A stretch of 64,000 nt of DNA from Diphasiastrum complanatum (GCA_029204225.1 MU831899.1:33609-97608); one strand, 5' to 3'. Positions 32,960-45,944 are shown, counted from the stretch's first letter. The notes: generated from the letters alone by a model not told the origin. Program-made: numbers and translations.

Positions 32960-33995
32960 TGTGAAGGCTAAGAGAAGATCCAAGACAAGTCCTTTCGAAA
33001 AGGAACACGCAGATGTGGTCCAGCATGATATGCCTGAGCATTTTAAACGTTATACATTGGATGATGTGGTTATCATGTTATCTAAAGCACATCGTGAACC
33101 TGAAAAACACGTACCAAACTCAAAAGATGTTTATGATGGTCCAGCTAGGACACAGCCAATGAATCTTGCTAAGCCAGGAGAACCAAAAAAGATTGTGCAA
33201 GTTGGATCACAACTTAATCCTGAACGGTATCAAGCACTCCGCATGTTAGATTGCTTTGCATGGACTTATCAAGATCTGCAGGGTATTCTAACGTCAGTTA
33301 CTGAACATACCATACCTTTAGTACCTGATGCAATTCCAAAATTACAAAGGTCTATCGCGGTAATCCTAATGTTGCAGATCTGATAAAGAAAGAGCTTCAG
33401 AGATTGCTTGACGTCGATTTCATTTACGAGATCGAACATACCAAATGGATCTCATCAATTGTCATTATTCCTGAGAAGAATGAGAAATTGAGAATTTGTG
33501 TGAATTTCAAGGCTTTGAACAAAGTGACGTGAAAGGATCACTTTTCGTTACCTTTTACTGAAAGCATTTTGGATCGCCTTGCTGGAGCGGAAGCTTACAG
33601 TTTCCTGGATGGATTTAGTGGTTACAACTAGGTTAAGATTGCACCTGCAGATCGCTACAAAGCAACTTTTGCAATAGAATGGGGCACCTATGCTTACAAA
33701 GTAATGCCATTTGGACTCTGTAATACACCAAGTTCGTTCCAAAGAGCAATTTGCTTTTAAAGATTATCTACAGAAATTTCTTGAAATTTACTTGGATGAC
33801 CTGGGAGTCCATAGTAGTACAGATGTAGACCATCTGGATCGATTGGAAAAAGTATTTGAAAGATGTCGCAAATATTAAATTTCTCTAAATCCAGAAAAAT
33901 GCCAGATAGGGGTTTCCCACGGAGTTGTGCTTGGCCATGTGACATCAAGACATGGTATTGCCATGGATTATTCTAAAATCATTGGCTGATTTTCT
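32960..33995 (+). pseudogene. Gypsy G1-family pol fragment with reverse transcriptase
   Basis: It starts with a Lys/Arg/Ser-rich linker (KAKRRSKTSPFEKEHADV) whose first part equals the last bases of the window near 63970, so it is the same family. Then LDCFAWTYQDLQGI, NEKLRICVNFKALNKVT, YSFLDGFSGYN and YKATFAIEWGTYAYKVMPFG are the Ty3/gypsy reverse transcriptase blocks. After a small deletion comes FLEIYLDDLGVHS, with YLDD as the active site, and LNPEKCQIG. Two or three stops and a frame shift near 33350 make it non-functional. Confidence 0.8.
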
Positions 33996-34118
33996 TGTTG
34001 GCTGTTCATGGGGCACGACTGATTTTGTGTCATGTCGTATCATGTCGCCTTTTGTCAAAGGTTCAAAATTGAAAGCTAGCAAAGCTTTGGCATTAGAAAC
34101 AAACTTTTTCTTCAATGT

Positions 34119-34505
34119 CAACTAGTTAAGTTGGTCTAAATTGGCAATTTGGAGGCCAAAGTGAAACTTCAACTTGGAGATACATTTTTTTATGTCAATA
34201 TGGCCATGAGATATTGTTTTTACTATTTTTGACAAGTAATGGACTTGATAAGGTTGGATTGGGACCTATCCTAATTTGCTAATGTGGATACATTACATCT
34301 AGTCATGAAAATCTAGGTTTTTGATGAAGTACCTAGAAGTTGCCATTTTAGAAAAAGTGGCCAAGTGACATTATAAATACTATACCAACATGGATAACAA
34401 TTCTTGATGTTCTCATTTTGTATGGAAAATTTTTCTCTTTTGATTCTATTTTCATCTCTTTCATATTTCTCATGATATCTTGAGTTCTAATGTGTAGAAT
34501 GCTAA
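34119..34505 (+). repeat. Copia G LTR fragment
   Basis: Starts TGTCAACTAGT like the copia G LTR at 58027 and follows it through CTATTTTTGRCAAGT, GATACATTRCATCTAG and TCTCATTTTGTATGGA. A second partial start, GGAGGCCAAAGTGAACTTTC, is at 34700-34755. Confidence 0.7.
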
Positions 34506-35679
34506 TATTATGTCACTCATTCATGCACAAATTCTCAAGTATTGAGGATATTTTATGGCAAGATGGAGATGGAGGCTCATTCATGGAGTTTTATGGAGAA
34601 AACCTTACATATATAGAAGAAGCATGCAAGCATTTGTTGATCACTCACATTTATTGCTTGGTTGCTATTATTTTCCAAAGATGTCAAAGGTGGAAGCATG
34701 GAGGCCAAAGTGAACTTTCAACTTAGAGATATATTTGTTTATGTCAGTGAAGCCCTAGTGAATTTCACACCCTTAGTATGCCATTTGCCATTGAAAGTTG
34801 CCTTGCAAATATTTCCTTAGAATATCCACAATAGAGTCATTGAGGAATGAAACCAATCTATATATTTATGATTCTTCAATTTGAACTATGATTGGCTTGA
34901 CAATATTCTAGGTCATACCACTATGAGACCTACTAGCATTAATTGATATGTAAAGCCATCAATGTCATGACTTTTGTGCATACTAGTCGATAGTCAACTA
35001 CATTATTGCAATTTGTTGAAGTTGCTTACTGGCATGAAGATGGGGCCCGCACTAGTGGCTTTGAGGAAATAATCAGATCTTGCTATTTGTGAGAGCCTAA
35101 AATCTTTGGACACATGGTGAACAATGGATTGTGTCGGGCGTAACTTGATCCGTGTTGGTAAACAATAGGGGTTCATGGTTACCCTTTAGTTCATTTTGAC
35201 ATGAAATCTTTGTGACCTTAGTATGTCGTTTAGTTTTGAAAGTTGCCCAAAAAATTTCTTATAATTTTAATCTTCAACTTGAAATGTGATTGGCTTGACA
35301 TACTCTATATCATTCCTATAATGTTTAATATGAAAATTCTTAGAATGAATTTGTGTGCACTTTTCAAGTTGTATATCAAAATGACAAATTGGACAAAATT
35401 TTACCCATCAATTTCAATATTCAAAATTGTCTTAAGCCCTTCAAAATTTTAAACATTTGAACATGTCTAATATGGGCTTTACATGCAAGTGAGTGAAATT
35501 TCAACATTGCTTAATTGCGACATCATGACTAATTTGAAAATACTCAAAGTAAATTTAAAAATATTAACTCTTAAATTCAAGATTAATGTCTTCAATAATG
35601 ATGGCCATAATCCGAATTGTGAAAACGGAGTAGCAAGATTGTTGCTATTGAGAATAGGATCACCAGATCATAATTCCAC
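34506..35679. other. Unassigned sequence with copia LTR scraps
   Basis: Apart from the 34700 LTR scrap no gene or repeat is identified. AT-rich frames such as 35243-35452 have no domain. Confidence 0.35.
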
Positions 35680-36211
35680 CGCATGGGGTCATTTAGATAC
35701 ATGATCAAAAGCATTTATGCTATATTGAGGACCTTAGTGATATGTGACCTATATGATAAATCTTTTTAATTGTTGGTGTGTGACCTATATAACCTTATAT
35801 GAAATCATAGTAATTAGTTGAAATACCATTTAGCATTGTAATAAAGATGTTGATCAATGGTGTGATTTCTTGCATACAAAGCAACCATAGATAGAAAGGG
35901 CGAATGGATATTGCTCGTCATAAGATACCATGGCACACTAGGCCAATCCAAAGAGATTTACTATGTGGTCTTTAATTAGTTGAGATAGGCCTGCATGCAC
36001 TATCTATTGATGCCTAACATTTGTCAGTATGAACCTCATTTTGATTACTCGTCATGTGTTGCCCCACCCAAGCAATTTTCTTGATAGCAATGTTACTAGA
36101 ATATTATATTTACATTAAGCATAAGTAGAATATACATGGATTAGATGTTGGCATGTCTTTAACAAATTTTATTATATTTGTTCAGAACATACGGTCTCAT
36201 AATGATTACTT

Positions 36212-36600
36212 ATGATGTGGTATAGAGTAGCTGGCTACAATGTGTATATGTCATCGACGATGTCATCATCATCAGATAGCGATTCATCTCATGATCGCAA
36301 CAACAGGTATATATTGTTATTGATATTGACATCAATTGCACTTTATTTGTTATTTGAATATGAGTGTATGATTTTTCTTGCAAATTTATTCTTACAATGA
36401 CATTTGATTGGAATTATGAATTCTAGGGAAATTATCGTACCTCCACGTGTTTTAGAGAAAGAAAAAAGAATTGAGCTCTATCATAGAAAAAAGGAGCAAT
36501 CAAGACTAAAGTACAATGAACAACTATTGACTGGTTCATCTTCAAGCTCTTCCATCAGTCGACGTAGACTGCCTATTGATCTATCACGTGCATGTATATT
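36212..36600 (+). CDS. CACTA-2 N-terminal Ser-rich exons, unknown
   Basis: The counterparts of 8340-8766. Exon one has WYRVAGYNVYMSSTM and a Ser/Asp run. Exon two (from about 36424) has EIIVPPRVLEKEKRIELYH, LKYNEQLLTGSSSSS and RRR. Differences from CACTA-1 are mostly substitutions that keep the frame. The family is unknown; it is probably an accessory protein of the element. Confidence 0.4.
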
Positions 36601-36785
36601 GATTTATGTCATTATTTTTTTATTTGTAATAGTGATCGCAATTTGCTCTTTGGATATAGTATATTGCTCGTTGGAAATCCAAGGCACCACTCCATCACAA
36701 ATGAAAGTAAAAAATGCACTAAATGTACAAAGACTATTTTGTCAATTTTTGTCACATGTTACAATACGTTACATGCTAGAATTTG

Positions 36786-36960
36786 TCAATTTTCACTTGA
36801 ATGACACTGAAAGAATTTGTGCAATTTGCAATTGGATTATTGGACTTAGGATTATGCAAAGGCCTTAGGATTCGGACAAGGAGGATTGTCAACGATCATA
36901 TTTGGGCCAATGGAATGCACACAGAGAATCCAAGAGTACGAGAGGTAAACTCTTTAAAGT
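36786..36960 (+). pseudogene. Transposase-associated domain remnant, CACTA-2
   Basis: The sequence matches 7957-8175 reversed, but the CxCxxC part is altered and the frame breaks near 36840, so only RTRRIVNDHIWANGMHTENP-like residues are readable in pieces. Confidence 0.5.
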
Positions 36961-37059
36961 GTTTTTTGAAAATGCTTTAATCTTTGACCCTTATGACACT
37001 TCAAGTATAATTTGGCCAATAAATATTGAGTGATAGGATGAGTGCCACGATACTTTAAA

Positions 37060-37222
37060 GTTAATTTTTCACTTGCTTCTGAAAGGAAAAATCCAAATAG
37101 AATATTTAGATGAAGTTAATCTCTCACTTGCTTCTAAAAGGAAAAATCCAAATAGAATGATTAGATGAAGTTAATCTCTCACTTGCTTCTAAAAGAAAAA
37201 ATCCAAATAGAATGATTAGATG
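37060..37222 (+). repeat. 55-bp minisatellite, three units, CACTA-2
   Basis: Three units of AATCTCTCACTTGCTTCTAA with flanking AAAATCCAAATAGAAT, the reverse of the array at 7740-7897. Both elements carry the same unit number. Confidence 0.8.
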
Positions 37223-37272
37223 TAGTTAATCTTGATTTCCATATTCAATCATCCATAATAGACTCATTCACG

Positions 37273-37372
<100 letters not shown>

Positions 37373-37503
37373 AGTTAAAGGTAACCAACACTCCCAATTC
37401 TAGGAAGGTGTGTAGCCCTTGTTTTCTTCCGTTAAAGGCGTGGTTCAAATGTTTTTTGTTGGAAGATGAGCTCCACAAAAAAGCCCAAATGCCGCAAGGA
37501 GGG

Positions 37504-38173
<670 letters not shown>

Positions 38174-38547
38174 ACTATGCACTGTTGATGTGTCAAAAGA
38201 CATTCTAGGTCCTTTGTCTGACCTTCCTCTTCCACCTAGCTTGCAACCATTAGTAAAAACTTTTATTAGAAGTAGATATTCGTGCTGGCCACTCCAATCA
38301 CCATTACCATCAAATGGAACACCATTTACGGATTGGGAACACTTTCTTGAGGCTGGTTTGGGCCTTTTTGCATTGAGTAGTATTGAGGTCCCTTTAAATA
38401 GTGTTGTGACATTGATGCCATATGCAGGACCTCAATACAATTGGGGTGATTGGCATGCTTTGTGTCGTCACCAATGGAGGATGCAAGTATATGGCTTGAA
38501 TTCAAATGCTTGTTCTTTAGAGGAACAACGCATGCAAGGAGGCAACA

Positions 38548-39512
38548 TCTTGTGGAAAAAGTACAAAAAGGACCAAGAGTGGATCCTAATCTCAAGAGGG
38601 ATTGGTTGTCAGATTACTTGATCTAACAATCTACTGGAGATTAAGATCAATCTAGATCAATTCTAGACACAAAATCCTAACAAGAACAATCATTAATTGA
38701 AGGTAAGTGTACTTTATGGTTTCACACGTGTGAAACACAGTCTGAGTACGGACTCCAACCTGAAAATCAAGTACACATTGATAGAACCTCAAAACAATCA
38801 AAACAAATGTAGACAAATGGAGAGAATCACTCAAAATTGCTTCCAAAACCAAGATTGGTGTCTCACATTGATTATGGCCAAATGTGGCTCTATATATACA
38901 ATAAGTGGGAGGTCGTGGTACTAATCATCCATTTGATCCCACATGTGTGAAGGTGCTTTGTCATATGATGATTCATCATGCAAAACTGACACTTGGACAA
39001 AACCTTCTAATTTGAGCACTTTTGGTCCATTTTCCTTCTATATGGAGATCTACTTGAAAATCTTCTAGAATTCAAAATTCGCCTACTTCAGCTTATTCCA
39101 CAAGTGTGAGCTGTCCTCTACACATGGGATATGACACCTAACCAAAATATTTGGCTCATGCAATCAATAGATTGATGCCATGTGTCATATATCTAGAAAA
39201 GTAGTTTTTGGCCTTTTTAGCCACTAGAACTTGAATTAAATCATATGTCCACCTATATGATTATGGTACATGACAAGTACACTATTTTCACACGTGGGAA
39301 CAGGCTCCACACATGTGTTTTTATCTATATACAAGATTTTTGGCCTCTACCAAGCTTATTTTTGCATTTTTCACACTCCTCCTCAAAAATCTAGCTTGGT
39401 AAATGTAGCTTGATGGAAAACATGATGATCTTGAACTTGACTCCATGGGCTTAATTGGTCTTTGTTGGTTCAAAAGGTTTGAAGATCAGCCAATGAGCTT
39501 AATGTTGATCTG
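38548..39512 (-). mobile_element. Copia LTR and 3' end inserted in CACTA-2
   Basis: It replaces about 675 bp of the SET-like region. TTTTTCACACTCCTCCTC at 39367 resembles the LTR/polypurine junction of copia A (AACACTCCTCCTAAAAATG at 11645). So the LTR runs from about 38600 to 39370 on the minus strand, followed by a short piece of pol end to 39512. ACACGTGTGAAAC (38725) and ACATGTGTG-type words recur inside. Confidence 0.55.
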
Positions 39513-39589
39513 CCATACAGTGGTCCACGTATAAAGCAATTACCTGTCGTCTACGTCAAGGCTTAAAAGAGATGATGTAAATTGATGAG

Positions 39590-39929
39590 CGCATTAATCA
39601 AGAGACTAATGCATCTAAATCTAGCTCATCTAGATCTACGTCTTCGCAAACAAGTTCCAACGATGAAAATGAGCTTTCAATGAATGATGAATTTGAAGTC
39701 ATGGAAGACATGTTGGATGATATGTACGAGAACAATATTGTAGCTAGACACAATGAACAAGATGAGGAGGCACTTTTGTCTAACGGAGAAAGAAAATTGC
39801 GAGAAGAATCAAAGACCGCATTGTATCCTGGAGCAAAGACATCTCGTTTGGCTACTTCTCTACTTCTATTAGATCTTCAAGCCAAATATAGATGGAGTGA
39901 CCAAAGCCTCACATCATTATTTGAGTAAA
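39590..39929 (+). CDS. TNP2 N-terminal acidic exon, CACTA-2
   Basis: An acidic leader (EDMLDDMYENNIVARHNEQD) then ALYPGAKTSRLATSLLLLDL and YRWSDQSLTSLFE. This is the normal approach to the Transposase_21 core and is open here, unlike in CACTA-1. The next exon begins near 40021. Confidence 0.7.
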
Positions 39930-40020
39930 AAAAATGTCATCTACTTGTCATTTTTGCTTTGAAACAAAATTTACAATTTGGACATCAAGTGATATCTTTT
40001 TTACAATGACTTCTTTTGTC

Positions 40021-40850
40021 ATGTACAGACTATTGAAAACCAAAATTCTCCCAGAAGGGAATGTCATGCCTGAGACAAGAGATGAGGCACGAAAGATGTT
40101 GACTAACATCGGGATGGACTAAAAGCAATATCATGCATGTCCAAAAGATTGTATTTTATATCGAGGAAGGTACGAATCACTCAAGAAATGTCCCATTTGT
40201 GATACTCCTCGATATAGAGATGATTTGCAAGGGGCAACCATTCCGTGCAAAGTTTTACGACATTTTTCAGTAATTCCACGATTGCAACGTTTATTTCGTT
40301 GTAAATCTCTTGCACAACTTATGGACTAGCACGCACACCATACCTTTACGAATGGGATGATGAGGGTACCATCAAATTCACCTGCATGGAAACACATCAA
40401 CAAAGAGTATCCAAGCTTTGTCAATGAGTCCAAAAATGTGAGATTTGGTCTTGCAACAAATGGTGTGAACCCCTTTGGTGTACGAACAACTACGTGGTCC
40501 ATTTGGCCTATTTGCTTGGTAAATTAAGATATTCCTCCTTGGTTGAGTACAAAAGAGAGACACATTATGTTGGCACTTTTAATTCCTGGCCAACGCAAGT
40601 TTAAGAACATGGATGTGTATCTTGAGCCGCTTATTGACGAGTTGGAGGATTTGTGGAAGGGGATAAAAGCATATGACATTTCGTGCCCCTTACATGAGAG
40701 GGAGTTTACACTACATGCCATTGTAATGTGGACAATGCATGACTATCCAGGATTAGGTGAATGCTCAGGTAATCATTCAAACAATGTCTATCTTGTGTAC
40801 ATAGGAGTTTGTTTACGGTTACATACAACTAGTAATTCTTGACATTTACA
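40021..40850 (+). pseudogene. TNP2 transposase core, CACTA-2
   Basis: Same protein as 4392-5249 but with three in-frame stops: TAA at 40121 where CACTA-1 has Tyr, TAG at 40327 where it has Trp, and TAA at 40525 where it has Tyr. The Cys cluster is complete here (HACPKDC ... KKCPICDTPRY). The last part, IMLALLIPGQRKFKNMDVYL followed by EPLIDELEDLW, is open. Confidence 0.8.
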
Positions 40851-40905
40851 AGATATACTACAATGGCCATAATTATTCTTTGACATATACTTTTTTTAAT
40901 AGTGA

Positions 40906-42508
40906 TTGATAGTATCCATTTGTTGGGCAAACTTTCAAACGGCTGGAAAAAATGCTTGTTTTTTGTGCGAGCCAAATCTTGTGAGAAGACACTCTTTTAG
41001 TCTCAAAAAAGTGGTTTATGAAAATTATTGTAATACTTGCATGAAGGCCATCCATTCAGAGACACTCATAGAAGAGGTTTTAGAAGAAGAGTTGAGAGAG
41101 AGATGCTTCCAAAGATGATGTCTGTGAAAGATTGGCGAATACGATGGGAGGAATCTCAAGCAAAGCCAATCGATGAAAAGATTATCTATATTTCATCATT
41201 TGGAATATTGGAATAACCTTTTGATTAATCACCTACTTGATCCCATGCACATATTTAAAAATGTGGGTGAATCTATTTGGAAACACTTGATTGGTGAAAA
41301 AGATATCATTGCTGCAAGGCCTGATCTAAAAGAATCAAACATCAAAAAGGAATATTGGATAAAGGATGGTGAAGATCATGCTCCAAAAGTACCTTGGACA
41401 TTCACTATGGAGGAGCTTAACCATGTGCGCTCCATTATTCATGACATTAGAACACCAACTGGTTTTGCCCATTCTCTACGGTCATTATTCACAGTGGATG
41501 GAAAGTTGCAAGGTCTCAAATCTCATGATTGGCTAAAGATGATTCAATTCATCTATCCATTGTCAATTCATGGGTCCTTGTCAAAAGATATTTGTGAGAA
41601 CATATACAAACTATCAATCATTGTTAGGTATTTACATGTACTTGGTGCATTTTTCTATTTAGTACTTATTGATTGGAAATTCAAATAGACATAAAATGGA
41701 TTGAATATGTTGCAGACGAATGTGTTCAAAAGAAATCCATGAGCTGGATCTTCGCAAGAGACATGAGGATATGGTGGAGATTGTGTGCATGTTTGAGAGA
41801 TATTTTTCGACTTCCATCATGGACTCACAAGTGCATTTATTGGTGCACTTGGTTGAAGAAGTTTCTATTGCTGGTCCAGTGCACACTAGGTATAAGTGCA
41901 TAAATTATCTTTTGCATGTGTATTTAGACTAAATCAATTGATACATGAACTCATTAAATAAAACACTTATTTTTAACCATTTGTGACTTTTTAGGTGGAT
42001 GTTCTTTATGGAAAGGTACATGAAAGTCTTAAAAGATTTTGTGCATCACAAGACAAGGCTTGAAGGTAGCATGTCAGAGGGATGGTTAGTACATGAATCT
42101 CTCTTTTATGTTACTGAAATTTTGCACCAACTACATCCATCTGCTCCACTATTGTGGCGTGATGAGGAAGCGGAAGAGGTAACTAGTGAAAAACCTCAAG
42201 GGATGGGAAAGGTCCATAGGTTGGCACCCTTCCAACAAGAAAAAATTTCTACATTCATGTTTTATAATTGTGGAGTTATGGATAAATGGTTAGACCTATA
42301 TGAAGAAGAAAAAAAAAAGAGGGCCTTGTCTAGAAAGCGCCAACGACGGAATAAAGGTAGACACATGGCCTCAAGTTCACATGATCTTGAGTCATTGCCC
42401 AAGCAATGCACTATAGAGTGGATGCATGACACACTACAAAAAGCAACAAAAGAGGGACAAAAAATATCAAACGCAGAATGGGACTTTGCAAGAGGATGCG
42501 AATGGAAG
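40906..42508 (+). pseudogene. TNP2 transposase C-part with DUF4218, CACTA-2
   Basis: Three exons can be defined. The first ends at 41627 (TTAG/GTATTT). The second is 41716-41889 (TTGCAG/ACGAATG to ACTAG/GTATAAG), encoding RRMCSKEIHELDLRKRH, then MDSQVHLLVHLVEEVSIAGP and VHTR. The third is 41995-42508, encoding WMFFMERYMKVLKDFVHH, LEGSMSEGWLVHESL and a basic tail. Together they are a typical DUF4218 region. The first exon has a frame break near 41130-41170; the others are open. Confidence 0.75.
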
Positions 42509-42633
42509 GTATTATTCTTTAGATACTTTATTATTAGAACATTCTTGTTTATAACAATATCTGTTTAATCATTTTGAAACACCATGTTCATTCACAATGA
42601 TTATTTATGAGATTCATGTTTGTCATGTGGCAG

Positions 42634-43400
42634 TGCAAAATGTATAATGCTATATGGGTTTTTGGTTTCCACTTTTGTGTTGAAAGGATTGATAACAAGA
42701 GATGCACACACGATTGTGGTGTAATAGCATCTTTCCAACAAGAAAGTCAAAGCAGTGCACGAGATCGGAATCCCATCTCAGGAGATATAGAATACGTAGG
42801 AACTATACAAAATATTTATGATGTGTCATTTGGTGAAAGTGGACACTATTTTATATTTTATGTGAAATGGTTCAAGGTATTGTCGAGGGCCAAATGCAAT
42901 CGTAAAATCGGATCCAAGTGGATTTTTTGTGATTGATTCATCAAAAACATTGAGCATGGAGTCCTTTGACACATTGGTGTTGCCTCGTCACTGTGAGCAG
43001 GTGCACATGCTATGCTATAATGTTTTTCATTTTATTGCAAGTGACTTCAGTATTTGAGTTTTCGATATGTTCTAAAATAGTGATTTTTGTAGGTGTTTTT
43101 TCAACCAGATCGACTAAACAAGATATGGTAGTTTGTAGCTCAAGTTGAACCACATTCACGACGAGTATTTGAGGGTGCAAATGTTGAGAATGAAATAAAA
43201 AACCTTCATTTTAACTATGAGATTGAGCTACCTAGAGATGTAACAAATCGTCAAACCATACTTGAAGCACCCACTTCCATAGATGTTGAGAATAGAAATT
43301 CTAATAGTCATGATGATGAAATAATTTTTGAAAGTGAGAGTGATGATGAAAATCATCTAAGAAATTGCAAGATGTTGTCGCTGATGAAATTGATTATTGT
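42634..43400 (+). pseudogene. DUF4216-containing transposase tail, CACTA-2
   Basis: It begins after GTGGCAG (42633): AIWVFGFHFCVERIDNKRC, DCGVIASFQQES, DIEYVGTIQNIYDVSF and IFYVKWFK. A frame shift near 42885 is followed by GPNAIVKSDPSGFFVIDSSK. An intron 43000-43090 leads to VFFQPDRLNKIW, an in-frame TAG, then FVAQVEPHSRRVFEGANVE and an acidic end. This is the standard C-terminal module of plant CACTA transposases. Confidence 0.7.
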
Positions 43401-43455
43401 AATTCTGAATAAAAATTGATTATTGCAATTCTGAATGAAATTGATTATTGCAATG
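43387..43455 (+). repeat. Short tandem repeat at CACTA-2 end
   Basis: AAATTGATTATTGYAATTCTG occurs almost three times with a period near 26 bp, just past the last transposase coding sequence. Confidence 0.7.
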
Positions 43456-43583
43456 CTTTCAAATGATTGTTATTTAGCCAAAATAGAGTCTCATTTATGG
43501 TCAAGTAAGTGAAAAGAATAGACGTAGTTTGACTTTAATCCCATTTTTTTGGAGATAATGTCGGTGAAGATAGATGTATGACT

Positions 43584-43817
43584 TCATGTTCCAAGAAAAT
43601 TCTCATTTTTTAACAAATGCTGCAAAGACAGTAAATCACTAAAAGCATGTGAGTTAATGAAATCACCACCACAAACTATGACAAAATCAAGTGTTTCATC
43701 ATAGTCAATCCCCTTGAATTGAGCATATCCCTTGGCAAATAGTCTTGTTTTATAATTGTTCACACTACCATCTTGATTAAGCTTGATCTTAAAGATGGTA
43801 AGATCAAGCTTAATCAT
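43584..43817 (-). pseudogene. Copia reverse transcriptase scrap with hairpin
   Basis: FKIKLNQDGSVNNYKTRLFA followed by KGYAQFKGIDYDETLDFV is the N-terminal reverse transcriptase block of a copia element. At its upstream edge 43775-43790 (GATTAAGCTTGATCTT) and 43800-43815 are a perfect 16-base inverted repeat around a 9-base loop. Confidence 0.7.
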
Positions 43818-44289
43818 TCATCAATTCCTCGTTAAAGAGCAAACTTGCCAAAATCACCATCTCTTGATAATCTCTCAAAGAATGTACAAAATGAGCTCTC
43901 AATCCATATCAAATGATCTCGGATATGAGATTAGGTAGAGTGCCATTAGGGTAGACCCTAAACCCCTGGATCTCAAAGCCTTAGATCATGCATAATTACC
44001 CTCTTGGTCGCTCAAGTCAACTGTCTTATAAAAGTAGGTGGCCGCCCTCATCAAAAATCCCAATCATCTAGGAACTCCATGATATAATTCACTTTAGAAA
44101 AATATTTATTTAAGTAATTCCATTTCATTATGAACATGCAAAAAAAAAAAAAAAACCTCATCATAATATAATTCACTTAGAAAAAAATATACATATATAG
44201 TCTAATCATAATATAATTCACTTTAGAAATATATTTATTTAACTAATTTCATGTCATTATCAACATGCAAAAAACAAAAACAAAAAAAA
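43818..44289. other. Unassigned sequence
   Basis: No gene. CATAATATAATTCACTTTAG-like words recur at 44070, 44160 and 44205 (period about 45-90), a loose tandem repeat leading into array 3. Confidence 0.4.
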
Positions 44290-44652
44290 TACGTGGATAA
44301 TCCACACAGAAGATATCCACACGTGGATATCTTTAACTTCCAGTCTCGTTCGGTGAACAAACTGAAATCTGCGTTGATTATCCATGCCAAGATTGCTTTT
44401 TGGCGCTGCCAACCTCCCCTCCCAAACAGTTGCCAAAATTTTCAAAATTCAATTTTGCGTGGATTATCCACGCTTGGATAATCCACGTGCATAAATTTTT
44501 TGGCGCCGTGTCAGAAAAACACCGGTAGACTGGCCGAAGGCATGTTTAAAAACAATTTGACGTGGATAATTCACGTGTGGATGTTCCACGCAAACAAAAT
44601 TTCGGAAAATCGACTAAGCGTCGGGTCTCGCATGGATACTCTGCGTGGATAA
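44290..44652. repeat. Palindrome array 3 (GCGTGGATAATCCACGC)
   Basis: Copies at 44291 (ACGTGGATAATCCACA), 44313 (GATATCCACACGTGGATATC), 44371, 44457 (GCGTGGATTATCCACGC running into TTGGATAATCCACG), 44560 (ACGTGGATAATTCACGTG followed by TGGATGTTCCACG) and half sites to 44652. Spacers contain a weakly shared GCCAACCTCC / GCAAACCTCC word with array 2. Copia D begins directly after. Confidence 0.85.
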
Positions 44653-44698
44653 ATATAGAGTTTTCTAGTTGTGAAAGGCAAATGTTGCATAGTCATCC

Positions 44699-45175
44699 AT
44701 GGATGCAGACAAAGGTGACAAAGCCTTCACGATACTTGATGAAACTTCAACGAGCTACACTGAACATGACTACGATGTAGTCATTGATTCAAGAGCAACA
44801 TCACACATCACCTGCAAGAAAAAGATTTTGATCAACTTCAGAAAATTCAAAAATATTAGAGCAGTGATTCTAGGTGATGGGAGTAGACATGATGTTAAAG
44901 GCATCGACACTCTACAGCTGCGAATACTGTCAAGTCAAGCAAAGTTGTCAAGAGCACTCTACGTGCCTACATTGATAAAAGATCTACTATCAATCTCCAA
45001 GATGACAGATCTTGGTATTCAAGTTTTGTTCGATGGCAACACATGCCGCATGATCAAAAAAATGACAAAAAAATTGTTGACGGTTGGATGCAGAGAAGGA
45101 AACCTCTACCAGGCCAAGATAATCAGCAACTCTGATAAAATATTAAATGCACCAAAAAATGAAAATCAGCTCTAG
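44699..45175 (+). pseudogene. Copia D protease region
   Basis: DYDVVIDSRATSHITCKKK is the retropepsin active site, with Gly of DSGA replaced by Arg. Then LGDGSRHDVKGIDT, ALYVPTLIKDLLSISKM and CREGNLYQAK, all usual for the copia protease to pre-integrase segment. A stop at 45173 separates it from the integrase. Confidence 0.8.
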
Positions 45176-45218
45176 CATAGGAGAATGTATCATCTGAACA
45201 CGCGGAGCCCTGTATGAC

Positions 45219-45900
45219 ATGTGCAAGGAAGACATAGTCACAGGTCTCAAGATATCAAGGCCCGAAACTGACTTCTACGAAGCCTATCAGAAAGGCAAGC
45301 AACATCAAAATCCATTCATGCATGAGGGCAGAAGAGCCAAGGAAGTTCTTGAGCTTGTCCACTCTTATGTCTGTGGATCGATGAAGATGGATTTGCTCTT
45401 AGGTTTGAGATATTTTTTGATGTTCATAGATGATTACAACTAGATGACCACGATCTACTACCTAAAGAAAAAATCTGAAGTGTTTGATTCCTTCAAGAAG
45501 TTTGTGGCATTTGCAAAGTGACACACCTCGAAAACGATATAGATCCTCAGATTTGACAATGGAGGTGAATACAAAAGCAAAGAATTCTCAAAATTTTGCG
45601 AAGAACAGGGGATAGAACACCAGTTCACTCTTGCATACACACCAGAATACAATGGTGTTGCAGAAAGAATAAACAGAACGCTAGTTGAAAGAGCCAAATG
45701 CATGAGGCACAGGCTCAATTGCCAAGTCAATTTTGGGCTGAGGCAATAGCTGTAGCTGTACACCTGCAGAACAGATCTACAACGACAGTGCTGGAAGATA
45801 AGATGTCGTATGAACTATGGACAGGTAGAAAGCCTGATCTATCACTTAGAATTTGCTTTGCACAGGAACACAGATCATGTTACATAGTAACACAGACATA
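45219..45900 (+). pseudogene. Copia D integrase
   Basis: LELVHSYVCGSMKMD, YFLMFIDDYN (stop follows), then in other frames RFDNGGEYKSKEFSKF, EYNGVAERINRTLVERAKCM and LPSQFWAEAIAVAVHLQNRS. These are the integrase core blocks with the second Asp and Glu. Several frame changes and a TAG at 45442 interrupt it. Confidence 0.75.
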
Positions 45901-45944
45901 AAACACTCTCCACTGCAAGCTCACATAGCAACTGTATTTCTCAA

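Noticed and set aside
32681-33041. Two minus frames with repeated KESFA/NTKVK-like words
   Set aside because: They arise from repeated CTTTGACTTTYGTG words, probably a degraded LTR. No domain in either.
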